NCBI RefSeq assembly: GCF_007992075.1
Contig: NZ_BJZO01000045.1
Location: 1 to 35,051, forward strand
DNA length: 35,051 bases
Reading direction: 5' to 3'
Source of the DNA: Pararhodospirillum oryzae
GTDB taxonomy: Bacteria; Pseudomonadota; Alphaproteobacteria; Rhodospirillales; Rhodospirillaceae
Shown in pieces: positions 25,016 through 32,232 of the stretch. Numbering within the stretch: the stretch's first letter is position 1; every line of letters starts with the position of its first letter. The notes beneath the pieces are model-generated. The model had not been told where the DNA came from. It did no database searches and saw only the letters and a list, made by a program, of their open reading frames with translations. Made by a program: the position numbers and the translations under genes.

Positions 25016-26021
25016 ATTCTGGGCCAGCGACGCCTTTCCCGCCCGCCTGCTGGAGCCTCTGGGCTACCTTTACGCCGCCGCCACCCGCCGGCGGCTGGCG
25101 CGCGGCCGCCCGGTGGATCCCGGCGTGCCCGTGTTGTGCGTGGGCAATCTCACCGCCGGGGGCGCCGGCAAGACGCCCCTGGCCCAGGCGGTGATGACCG
25201 TGGTGCGCGGGCTGGGCGTCGAGGGACACTTCCTTTCGCGCGGCTACGGCGGACGCCTGAAGGGGCCGGTGGCCATTGATCCCATCCGCCATGGCGCCGA
25301 CGAGGTGGGCGACGAGCCCCTGTTGCTCGCCGACATGGCGCCGTGCTGGGTCGCCCGCGACCGCGCCGCCGGAGCCCGCGCCGCCGTGGCCGCCGGCGCC
25401 GGGGCCCTGGTCATGGACGACGGCCACCAGAATCCCGGTTTGCGCAAGGCCCTGTCGCTGGTGGTCGTGGATGGCGGCTTCGGCTTTGGCAACCGGCGCA
25501 TCCTTCCCGCCGGCCCCCTGCGCGAGCCGATCCGCGTGGGGCTGGCCCGCGCCGACGCCGTGGTGCGCATCGGGCCCGACAGAACCGGCGCCGACGCCTG
25601 GATCCCCGAAGGCCTCCCGTGCCTGGGCGCCCGCCTGGAGCCCGGCCCCTCCGCCGCCCGCCTGGTCGGCCGGCGCGTCGTCGCCTTCGCCGGCATCGGC
25701 CGCCCGGCCAAGTTCTTCGAATCCTTGCACGCGCTGGGCGCCGAGGTCGTGGCCGCCCACCCCTTCGCCGACCACTACCCCTATGCCGAAACCGACATCC
25801 AGCCCATTCTTGACGAAGCCTGGTCGCTCGATGCCGTTCCCGTGACCACGGCCAAGGATGCCATGCGCCTGCCTCCCGACCAGCGGCCCCAGGTCGACGT
25901 GGTTGGCGTGCGCGTGGCCTTCGACGACCCGGCCGCCTTCCACGCCCTGATCCAAGGCGCCCTGGCCGGACGCCTGCCCCCTGCCCAGGACCTTCCGTTG
26001 CCATGTCCTCCGTCGTCGTGA
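25002..26021 (+). CDS. lpxK: tetraacyldisaccharide 4'-kinase
   Basis: Phosphorylates the lipid A disaccharide at the 4' position using ATP, at the membrane. The 339-residue protein has an N-terminal amphipathic helix region, the P-loop variant GNLTAGGAGKTPLAQAV at about 46-62, the LSRGYGG motif near 72, and MDDGHQNPGLRK near 138, all diagnostic. The start is GTG, with GGGAGG about six bases upstream and the frame beginning VRTPEFW; the frame is open further but lies antiphase in waaA. It overlaps waaA by 14 bases and the permease gene by 19 bases. Confidence 0.95.
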   Translation: MRTPEFWASDAFPARLLEPLGYLYAAATRRRLARGRPVDPGVPVLCVGNLTAGGAGKTPLAQAVMTVVRGLGVEGHFLSRGYGGRLKGPVAIDPIRHGADEVGDEPLLLADMAPCWVARDRAAGARAAVAAGAGALVMDDGHQNPGLRKALSLVVVDGGFGFGNRRILPAGPLREPIRVGLARADAVVRIGPDRTGADAWIPEGLPCLGARLEPGPSAARLVGRRVVAFAGIGRPAKFFESLHALGAEVVAAHPFADHYPYAETDIQPILDEAWSLDAVPVTTAKDAMRLPPDQRPQVDVVGVRVAFDDPAAFHALIQGALAGRLPPAQDLPLPCPPSS

Positions 26022-27859
26022 TCGGCCAGACCCTGGGCGGTCTGGCCAGTGCCTCCTCGCTGTTCCTGGTCGCCGCCGGCCTTTCGATCATCTTCGGCGT
26101 GACCCGCGTGGTGAACTTCGCCCATGGCACCTTGTACATGCTGGGCGCCTATCTGGCCTGGACCCTGGCCGTTCCCCTCGGGCTCGGCTTCTGGCCCGCC
26201 GTGCTGCTGGCGCCGCTGGGCATTGGCGTGCTGGGCGCCTTGCTCGAAGTCACCTTGCTGCGCCGGATCTACCACGCTCCCGACCTGTTCCAGCTGGTGG
26301 CCACCTTCGCCGTGGTCCTGATCGCCGAGGATCTGGTGCCCCTGATCTGGGGCCCCGAGGACCTGCTGGGCCCCCGCGCCCCCGGCCTGACCGGGGCCGT
26401 GCGCGTGGCCGGGGTGCGGATCCCCTTGTATGACCTGTTCTTGATCGCGCTGGGCCCGGTGGTGCTGGCCGGGTTGTGGCTGCTGTTCACCCGCACCCGC
26501 TGGGGCCTGTTGGCCCGCGCCGCCACCGAGGACCGGGTGATGGTGGCCGCGCTGGGCACCAATCACCGCTGGCTGTTCACCGGTGCCTTCGCGCTGGGCT
26601 CGCTCCTGGCCGGCCTCGGGGGTGCCGTGCTGCTGCCCCGCGAGACCCTGCACCACGATCTTGACGTGCAGATGATCGTCAGCGCCTTTGTCGTGGTTGT
26701 CGTGGGCGGCATGGGCAGCCTGCCCGGGGCCTACCTCGCCGCCCTGATCCTGGGCCTCGCCAACGCCTATGGCATTGCCCTGGTGCCCCAGGGAACCCTG
26801 GTCACCATGGGCCTGGTGATGATGCTGGTCCTCGTCGTGCGCCCGCAAGGCCTGCTGGGCCGGCGCGAGCGCGCCGACGCGCCCCCCCCGGCCGGGCCCG
26901 GCCCTTGGCTGAGCCCCGCCTCGCCCGCCCAGCGCCTGGGCGCCGCCCTGGTGCTGGGGGCGCTCGCGCTTTCGCCGATGGTTCTGGGGGAGTATGGCCT
27001 GGCCATCCTGAGCGAAACCCTGATCCTGGCCCTGTCGGCCGCCGCCTTGCAGATGCTCATGGGGCCGGCCGGGCTGGTCAGCTTCGGCCACGCCGCCTTC
27101 CTGGGGCTGGGGGCCTATGGCGCCGGGCTGGTCGTGGTCCATGCCGGGGCGCCGCTCCCCCTGGCCCTGGCCGCCGGGGTCGGCCTGGGCGCGGCCGGCG
27201 GGCTGGTGGTCGGCTGGTTCTCGGTGCGCCTGGGGGGCGTCTACCTCGCCATGCTCACCTTGGCCTTCGCCGAAATCATCCACGCGCTGGCCGTGCAGGG
27301 GGGCACCCTGACCGGCGGCGACAACGGGCTGGTCGGGCTGTGGCCCCCGGCCTGGGCCGCCCCGGCGCCCGCCTTCCTGTGGCTGACCCTGGCCCTGGTC
27401 GTCCCCGCCCTTCTGGCCTTGCGCGCCCTTGTCCTCGGTCCCTTTGGCCGGCGCCTGCAAGCCGCGCGCGATGCCCGCGAACGGGCCGGAGCCTGCGGCC
27501 TGGATGTGCGCCGCCTGCATGCCCAGGCCTTTGTCATCGCCGGCGCCGCCACCGGCCTGGCCGGGGCCTTGTTCGCCTTCCTGAAGGGCAGTGTTTTTCC
27601 CACCCTGGCGGCCGTTCCGATCAGTGTCGATGCCCTGGTCATGGTGCTGCTGGGGGGTGTGCACAGCCTGGCCGGCCCCGTGCTGGGCGCGGCGGCCTAT
27701 ACCGGCCTTAAAACCGTGCTGTCCGCCCAGACCGACCTGTGGCGCCTCGCCGTGGGCGTGATCTTGCTGGGGTTGGTCCTGGCGCTCCCCGGTGGTCTCG
27801 CGTCCATGGGCGACACGGTGCGCGCCCGCCTCGCCCGCCGCCCGGAGGCCCGGGCATGA
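26003..27859 (+). CDS. fused LivH-LivM branched-chain amino acid-type ABC permease
   Basis: A 618-residue inner-membrane protein combining both permease subunits of a HAAT-type ABC importer. Residues 1-290 match LivH (FGVTRVVNFAHGTLYMLGAY near the N-terminus; VVVVGGMGSLPGAYLAAL as the coupling region near 230). Residues about 310-610 match LivM (GPAGLVSFGHAAFLGLGAYG near 350; VHSLAGPVLGAAAYTGL near 550). The two halves are in one uninterrupted frame, so this is a true fusion. The gene overlaps lpxK at its start and livG at its end (ATGA). No periplasmic binding protein gene is adjacent, so the substrate (amino acid, urea or other) is unknown. Confidence 0.9.
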   Translation: MSSVVVIGQTLGGLASASSLFLVAAGLSIIFGVTRVVNFAHGTLYMLGAYLAWTLAVPLGLGFWPAVLLAPLGIGVLGALLEVTLLRRIYHAPDLFQLVATFAVVLIAEDLVPLIWGPEDLLGPRAPGLTGAVRVAGVRIPLYDLFLIALGPVVLAGLWLLFTRTRWGLLARAATEDRVMVAALGTNHRWLFTGAFALGSLLAGLGGAVLLPRETLHHDLDVQMIVSAFVVVVVGGMGSLPGAYLAALILGLANAYGIALVPQGTLVTMGLVMMLVLVVRPQGLLGRRERADAPPPAGPGPWLSPASPAQRLGAALVLGALALSPMVLGEYGLAILSETLILALSAAALQMLMGPAGLVSFGHAAFLGLGAYGAGLVVVHAGAPLPLALAAGVGLGAAGGLVVGWFSVRLGGVYLAMLTLAFAEIIHALAVQGGTLTGGDNGLVGLWPPAWAAPAPAFLWLTLALVVPALLALRALVLGPFGRRLQAARDARERAGACGLDVRRLHAQAFVIAGAATGLAGALFAFLKGSVFPTLAAVPISVDALVMVLLGGVHSLAGPVLGAAAYTGLKTVLSAQTDLWRLAVGVILLGLVLALPGGLASMGDTVRARLARRPEARA

Positions 27860-28581
27860 GCGCGCCCGCCCCCTTGCTGAGCGCGACCACCCTTGCGCGC
27901 GCCTTTGGCGGCGTGGTCGCGGTCGACGCGGTGTCGTTTTCCCTGGCGGCCGGGGAAACCCTGGCGGTGATCGGGCCCAACGGCGCCGGGAAATCCACCT
28001 TGTTCGCGCTCATCGCCGGCCAGCTCCGCCCCGATCGCGGCCAGGTCCGGCTGGAAGGCCGCGACGTCACCCGCCTGCCGCCCCACCGCCGGGCCCGCCT
28101 GGGCCTGGGACGAACCTTCCAGGCCCCCCGGGTCTTCGGCGCCCTGGGGCTGGGCGAGGGCGTGCATCTGGCGGCGTCCTTGTGCCTGCCCGCCGCCCGG
28201 GCCCGCGCGCGCGCGCGCATGCTGATCGCCCGCCTGGGGCTGGAAGCCCTGACCGACCGGCCGGTGCCGGCCCTGGCCTATGGCGACCTGCGCCGGCTCG
28301 ACCTGGCCCTGGCCCTGGCCACGAGCCCGCGCGTGCTGCTGCTGGACGAACCGGTGGCGGGCATGGCCCCGGCCGAGCGCGCCCAGCTCATGACCCTGGT
28401 GCGCGCCATCGCCGCCGAGGAAAACCTGGGGGTTCTGTTCACCGAGCACGACATGGACGTGGTGTTCGGCCACGCCGGGCGCGTTCTGGTGCTCGATCAT
28501 GGCCGGGTCATCGCCGATGGCCCCCCCGACGCGGTGCGGCGCGACCCGGTGGTGCGCCAGCGCTACCTGGGAACGCCCTGA
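27856..28581 (+). CDS. LivG-type ABC transporter ATP-binding protein
   Basis: A 241-residue ATPase that would energise the fused permease. The Walker A motif GPNGAGKST is at about 40-48, the Q-loop is in LGRTFQAPRVF, Walker B is VLLLDEP (about 159-165), and the H-loop is in FTEHDMD. The signature reads LAYGDLRRLDLALAL: compared with the LAYGxQRRLEIAR typical of LivG, the Gln and the following Arg are replaced by Leu. An alternating CG run at 28204-28216 encodes ARARARAR. The partner ATPase LivF and a binding protein are absent; the next gene is on the opposite strand. It may pair with itself or with products encoded elsewhere. Confidence 0.88.
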   Translation: MSAPAPLLSATTLARAFGGVVAVDAVSFSLAAGETLAVIGPNGAGKSTLFALIAGQLRPDRGQVRLEGRDVTRLPPHRRARLGLGRTFQAPRVFGALGLGEGVHLAASLCLPAARARARARMLIARLGLEALTDRPVPALAYGDLRRLDLALALATSPRVLLLDEPVAGMAPAERAQLMTLVRAIAAEENLGVLFTEHDMDVVFGHAGRVLVLDHGRVIADGPPDAVRRDPVVRQRYLGTP

Positions 28582-28612
28582 ACCGCGCGCCAGGGCCTCG
28601 CCTTTTCATGCT

Positions 28613-28643
28613 CTCTGTCCGCTTCAACGTGAAACGGACAGAG
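28613..28643. terminator. strong stem-loop between convergent livG and epimerase genes
   Basis: CTCTGTCCG (28613-28621) pairs with CGGACAGAG (28635-28643), and inside it TTCA (28623-28626) pairs with TGAA (28630-28633), leaving a three-base loop and one C-A mismatch. It lies 31 bases after livG and 11 bases after the epimerase stop, so it can act on both transcripts; T-runs are weak (CCTTTTC on one side). Confidence 0.5.
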
Positions 28644-28654
28644 TCCAGGGGCGG

Positions 28655-29617
28655 TCAGCGGCCGGCGCGCAGGGCGGCCACGCCCCGGGCCAGGGGGGTA
28701 TGGCGCCGGGCGGGCAGCAGGGCATCGAGCCGGCGGGTATCGGCGGCGTTCAGCATCGGATCGCCGGGCCGGTAGGGCAGGTGCCCCAGGCCCAGAACCT
28801 CGGGGGGCGCCCCGGCCGCCGCCACCACCGCGCGGGCAAAATCGCGCAACGGCCCCGGCCGCCCCGAGGCAAGGTTGATCACCGGCACGCCGAGGCGGCC
28901 GGGCCGCAGGGCCAGGTCGGCGATCCAGGCCGCCGTGTCGCCAACATAGCTGTAGTCCTTGACCTGCCCGCCGGCGGTCATGGGAAAAACCGTGCCCCGC
29001 TCGCAGGCTTCGAGCAAGGCGGGCACGAAGCGGTGCGGGGCCTCGCCCGGTCCCCACTGGTTGAACAAACGCAACACCACGGTTTCCATGGCGTCGGGCG
29101 CGGCGGTTTCGGCGGCCTGGCGCAAGATCACCGAGGCGGCGGCCTTGGTCGCCCCATAGGCGCTTTCGGGGCGCAACGGAGCCTCCTCGTCCAGGGGAGT
29201 CTCGCTTGATCCGTATTCGGCGCAACTGCCCAGGTGAATGAAGCGGCGCGCCAGGGCCGCCTCGGCCCGCTGGTGCACGCTGACGGCGGCGGCCACGTTG
29301 AGCGCGAACAGGCCGGCCGGATCGCCCTCCCCCGGGTTGACCCCGCGCGAGGCGGCGTTGATCACGACATGGGGGCGGGTTTGGGCCAGGACGGCGGCCA
29401 CCGCCGCCTCGTCGCGCAGGTCGATGGCGTGCGTCTCCAGCCCCGCCCCCGTTTCCGGCAGGCAAGGCAAGGCGCGACGGTGCACCAGGGCGATCACCCG
29501 TTCCACCGCCGGGCGCGTCAGCAGCTCGGCGATCAGGGCGCGGCCAATGAACCCGGCCGCGCCCGTCACCAGGACCCGCGCGGGCGCGTCGGGACCGACC
29601 GAGGGAACCCGGGTCAC
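28655..29617 (-). CDS. NAD-dependent epimerase/dehydratase, extended SDR family
   Basis: A 320-residue Rossmann-fold enzyme of the nucleotide-sugar epimerase/dehydratase type. The cofactor motif TGAAGFIG is at about 18-25, the catalytic Ser lies in HLGSCAEYG near 131, and the YxxxK pair lies in YGATK near 153; FNQWGPGE near 193 and YSYVGDTAAWI near 230 are typical of the family. The substrate cannot be decided; a nucleotide-activated sugar for surface polysaccharide is likely. The start is GTG overlapping the terB-like stop (GTGA), so the two are translated together. There are no other sugar genes nearby. Confidence 0.85.
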   Translation of the reverse strand: MTRVPSVGPDAPARVLVTGAAGFIGRALIAELLTRPAVERVIALVHRRALPCLPETGAGLETHAIDLRDEAAVAAVLAQTRPHVVINAASRGVNPGEGDPAGLFALNVAAAVSVHQRAEAALARRFIHLGSCAEYGSSETPLDEEAPLRPESAYGATKAAASVILRQAAETAAPDAMETVVLRLFNQWGPGEAPHRFVPALLEACERGTVFPMTAGGQVKDYSYVGDTAAWIADLALRPGRLGVPVINLASGRPGPLRDFARAVVAAAGAPPEVLGLGHLPYRPGDPMLNAADTRRLDALLPARRHTPLARGVAALRAGR

Positions 29618-30018
29618 GGGGTCGCGAAACGGGCGCTGGTGCCGCGCTCGATGGCGGCGGCGGTCAGGCGGTCGATCTTCAGGGTATGGCGCATGATTTC
29701 CAGCAAGCGCAGTTCTTCTTGCCTCAGCTCGCCATCGGCGGCGGCAATGTCGCAGGCCAGCGCGTAGGCGGTGGGCTTGAGGCGGGCGGGCAGGCTGGCG
29801 TCGATCAGGGCGAAGGCTTCCTCCAGCCCTTCGTCCTTTTCCAGGATGCCGGCGCAGGCACTGGCCACGGCGGGCAGGTCCTCCAGGTTGAAGTCACGGA
29901 ACACCGGCAAGGTGCGCACGATGTTGCCGATCATCAGCAACTCTTCGTCGGACATCTCGGTATCAACGGCGGAGACCAGCACCATGGCGTAAATCAAGGC
30001 CGCCTGATAGTTGAGCAT
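29614..30018 (-). CDS. TerB family tellurite-resistance-like protein
   Basis: A 134-residue helical protein with the two acidic signature segments of TerB folds: VDTEMSDEEL near residues 18-27 and AADGELRQEEL near 93-103, which in TerB bind metal ions. The ATG is preceded by a perfect AGGAGG, five bases away, so expression may be high. It is the upstream partner of the epimerase (four-base overlap). No terZ, terC or terD gene is present, so a tellurite role should not be assumed; stand-alone TerB domains are common in alphaproteobacteria. Confidence 0.75.
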   Translation of the reverse strand: MLNYQAALIYAMVLVSAVDTEMSDEELLMIGNIVRTLPVFRDFNLEDLPAVASACAGILEKDEGLEEAFALIDASLPARLKPTAYALACDIAAADGELRQEELRLLEIMRHTLKIDRLTAAAIERGTSARFATP

Positions 30019-30043
30019 AGCGCCTCCTGGGGGCTTCGAGAGC

Positions 30044-30071
30044 GGATCTTGGGGATTTTTCCCCGGGATCC
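30044..30071. other. 12-bp stem-loop upstream of the terB-like gene
   Basis: GGATCTTGGGGA (30044-30055) faces TCCCCGGGATCC (30060-30071) across a four-T loop. All twelve positions pair in forward-strand RNA with two G-U wobbles; on the reverse strand two C-A mismatches appear. It lies 26 bases before the terB-like start codon and could be a regulator site or part of the chemoreceptor transcript's end. Confidence 0.4.
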
Positions 30072-30116
30072 AGGACCATTTGCCATCCTATCCGGGCCAG
30101 GGGGCCCGTCGTCAAG

Positions 30117-30149
30117 GATCCCCTGACCCGCTCTGTTCAACGGGGGATC
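30117..30149 (-). terminator. stem-loop over the chemoreceptor stop codon
   Basis: GATCCCC (30117-30123) pairs perfectly with GGGGATC (30143-30149); the TGA stop of the chemoreceptor is in the 5' arm as read on the reverse strand. The T-run after it is poor (TTGACG), so termination is uncertain. Confidence 0.35.
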
Positions 30150-31866
30150 ACGCGCGCACGTCGTGCAAGAACCCCTCGACGGCGCGCGAAAGAGCCCCGG
30201 TCTGCTCGCCCAGGCGGTCGCCCGCCTGGGTCAGGGTCCGCAGGGCCTGGGCCACCGTGCCAGCGCCGGCGCGCACGGCCCCGATCTGCCCCGCGACGCG
30301 CTCGGTCGCCGACGACGCCTGATCGGCGTTGCGCGCGATCTCCGACGACGTCGCGCCCTGTTCCTCGACCGCCGAGGCAATCGACGCCGCCATGCCTTCC
30401 ATCTCGGCCAGGGAACGGGTGATGGTGGCAATGGCCGCCACAGCCTCGCGCGAGGCCTTTTGAATGGCCTCGACCTGGCCGCTGATCTGCTCGGTGGCCT
30501 TCTGGGTTTGGCCGGCCAGGCTTTTCACCTCGCCGGCGACCACGGCAAAGCCCTTGCCGGCCTCGCCCGCCCGGGCGGCCTCGATGGTGGCGTTGAGCGC
30601 CAGCAGGTTGGTTTGCCCCGCGATGTCCGTGATCAGGCCCATGACCGTGCCAATCGCCTCGGCGGTGCCCAGCAAGGTGTCCATGGTGGAGCCCACCGTG
30701 TCGGCCTCGTGCACCGCGCCGGCGGCCGCCGCCGAGGACTTGGCCGCCTGTTGGGAAATCTCGCGCACCGACGCCGCCAGTTCCTCGATCGCGGCGGCCA
30801 CCGACTGCACGTTGGTGGCGGCCTCGTCGGTGGCCCCCGTGGCCTGGGTGCTGACGCTGTCCATGGCCCGGACCTCGCCCTCCAGATCGTGGGCCGCCGC
30901 CGAAACCGTGCGCGTTACGTCGTTCAGGGCATTCATCACCCCGCGAATGGTCTGGTCGAAGGCGGCGATCGCCGTTTCCAGGCGACCGCGCCGGGCGCGG
31001 TCCGCCTCGGCCTGCCGGGCCTGTTCGGATTTCAGGCGATCCATGGTCGCCATGCCATCGCGCAGATTGACCAGGGCACGGGCCATCACCCCCACTTCGT
31101 CGCCGGCCTCGCCATAGGGCACGGGGGTCGTGTGCTCGCCGGCCGCGATGCGGTCCATGATCCCCGACAGATCGGCGATGCGCCGCGACACCACCCGCCC
31201 CAGGGTCAAGGCCGCCAGGATGACCCCGGCCAGGGACAGCAAGGCAACCACGACCAGCACGACAATCATCTCGATGCCCAGGGCCACCATGCCGGCGCTG
31301 GCTTCGCGCACCTGGGCCTGAATACGCGTTTCCGCGCCGTCGATGATCTCCAGGAACTGCTCAAAGGCATCGTCGAAGGCCTGGTCGATGGCCGAGCCCG
31401 CCCCCACCGCCGTTTGTCCCTGCCCGGCCCGATCGGCCTGAAGCAGGCGGTAGCGGTCCTGGGCGGCGCCGCGAAACCGGTCCAGGGCTTCCTGGGCCCG
31501 GGCCACGGCGTTCAGCACATCCGGGTCGGTCGAGGCGACGTAATTCCCTTCTGAATTATGGCCGCCCGACCGGATCACCTGCGCGTACCAGGCCGCCCGA
31601 TCCAGGAGCTTCCAAACCGTTTCAATGGATTCGGTTTGATCGCCCGCCATGATCTCCTCGATCTTCAGGTGGGCCTCGGTCGTTGCCAGCTTGGATTCCA
31701 TGACGGCATCAATCAGGGGCGCCAGCTCCTGAATGGCGCGCTCCCCCATGTTCTTTTCCTGAACCGCGTAATACAAGCCGACTCCCGCGCTGAGCAGCAC
31801 CGCCATGCCCACTCCGGCAAAGGCGATGCTGATCTTGGCGCGGATTGTTTTCCCCGGACCCCACAT
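30148..31866 (-). CDS. methyl-accepting chemotaxis protein
   Basis: A 572-residue transmembrane chemoreceptor. Helix one (about 10-31) and helix two (about 189-212) flank a helical periplasmic sensor of some 155 residues containing [19 protein letters not shown], which I do not match to a named ligand class. HAMP follows (about 213-265), then a long signalling coil with the hairpin tip [18 protein letters not shown] near 415-435 and methylation-type Glu/Gln pairs ([23 protein letters not shown]). There is no C-terminal CheR-binding pentapeptide. The ATG ([11 protein letters not shown]) is preceded by GGAG nine bases upstream; the frame is open 18 codons more. No che genes are adjacent. Confidence 0.92.
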   Translation of the reverse strand: MWGPGKTIRAKISIAFAGVGMAVLLSAGVGLYYAVQEKNMGERAIQELAPLIDAVMESKLATTEAHLKIEEIMAGDQTESIETVWKLLDRAAWYAQVIRSGGHNSEGNYVASTDPDVLNAVARAQEALDRFRGAAQDRYRLLQADRAGQGQTAVGAGSAIDQAFDDAFEQFLEIIDGAETRIQAQVREASAGMVALGIEMIVVLVVVALLSLAGVILAALTLGRVVSRRIADLSGIMDRIAAGEHTTPVPYGEAGDEVGVMARALVNLRDGMATMDRLKSEQARQAEADRARRGRLETAIAAFDQTIRGVMNALNDVTRTVSAAAHDLEGEVRAMDSVSTQATGATDEAATNVQSVAAAIEELAASVREISQQAAKSSAAAAGAVHEADTVGSTMDTLLGTAEAIGTVMGLITDIAGQTNLLALNATIEAARAGEAGKGFAVVAGEVKSLAGQTQKATEQISGQVEAIQKASREAVAAIATITRSLAEMEGMAASIASAVEEQGATSSEIARNADQASSATERVAGQIGAVRAGAGTVAQALRTLTQAGDRLGEQTGALSRAVEGFLHDVRA

Positions 31867-31891
31867 TTTTTGTTCTCCGTTTCCGACACGG

Positions 31892-31936
31892 ATTCCCTTC
31901 GCCTCGCCCCCCTCGCGCACAGGCGAAAAGGGGAAT
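31892..31936 (-). promoter_or_regulatory. inverted repeat in the chemoreceptor upstream region
   Basis: ATTCCCTTCGCC (31892-31903) is complementary to GGCGAA (31922-31927) plus GGGAAT (31931-31936), twelve pairs with a three-base bulge and an 18-base loop. It ends 26 bases upstream of the chemoreceptor start and could be an operator or a leader hairpin. The rest of the 344-base gap 31867-32210 holds an A/T-rich patch near 31990-32020 (possible promoter, no clear boxes) and the tandem repeat array. Confidence 0.4.
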
Positions 31937-32104
31937 GCAGCGCGACGACGGGGTCATCATGAATACCATGGGCGAAAATCGAGAGCTGCGGTTTTTATTT
32001 CAATTAAATCGCGAAAATGCAGGGAGAAGGCGGAGAGTCCGGAAACGTGCGCGTGTTGGGTGGAGGAGGGAGCGCATGCACGCCCGCACCCGGTTGCTTC
32101 GGCC

Positions 32105-32232
32105 TTCGTGCCCGCGCATGGCTCTTTCAGCCTTCGTGCCCGCGCGTGGCTCTTTTAGCTTTCGTGCTCGCGCCCGGCTCTTTCAGCCTTCGTGCTCGCG
32201 CACGGCTCTTTTAGCTTTCGTGCTCGCGCACG
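32105..32232. repeat. 28-bp tandem repeat array spanning the end of the helicase gene
   Basis: Four full 28-base units (32105-32132, 32133-32160, 32161-32188, 32189-32216) and a 16-base partial unit (32217-32232) follow without gaps. On the reverse strand each begins like CGTGCGCGAGCACGAA and ends AAGAGC. The helicase's last codons and TAA stop (32213-32211) fall in the last partial unit and its junction with unit four. Copies alternate between AGCTAA and GGCTGA versions, suggesting a 56-base secondary duplication. The gene-proximal copies can form a CGTGC/GCACG stem with a GCGA tetraloop; the distal ones have decayed. Confidence 0.9.

Noticed and set aside
28204-28216. Alternating CG run as Z-DNA or frameshift site in livG
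   Set aside because: It is only 13 bases, in frame, and expected by chance in a gene with many Ala and Arg codons.
29614-30018. Tellurite resistance operon
   Set aside because: Only a TerB-like gene is present, without terZ, terC, terD or terE.
32105-32232. CRISPR array
   Set aside because: The 28-base units abut directly with no spacers and no cas genes are present.
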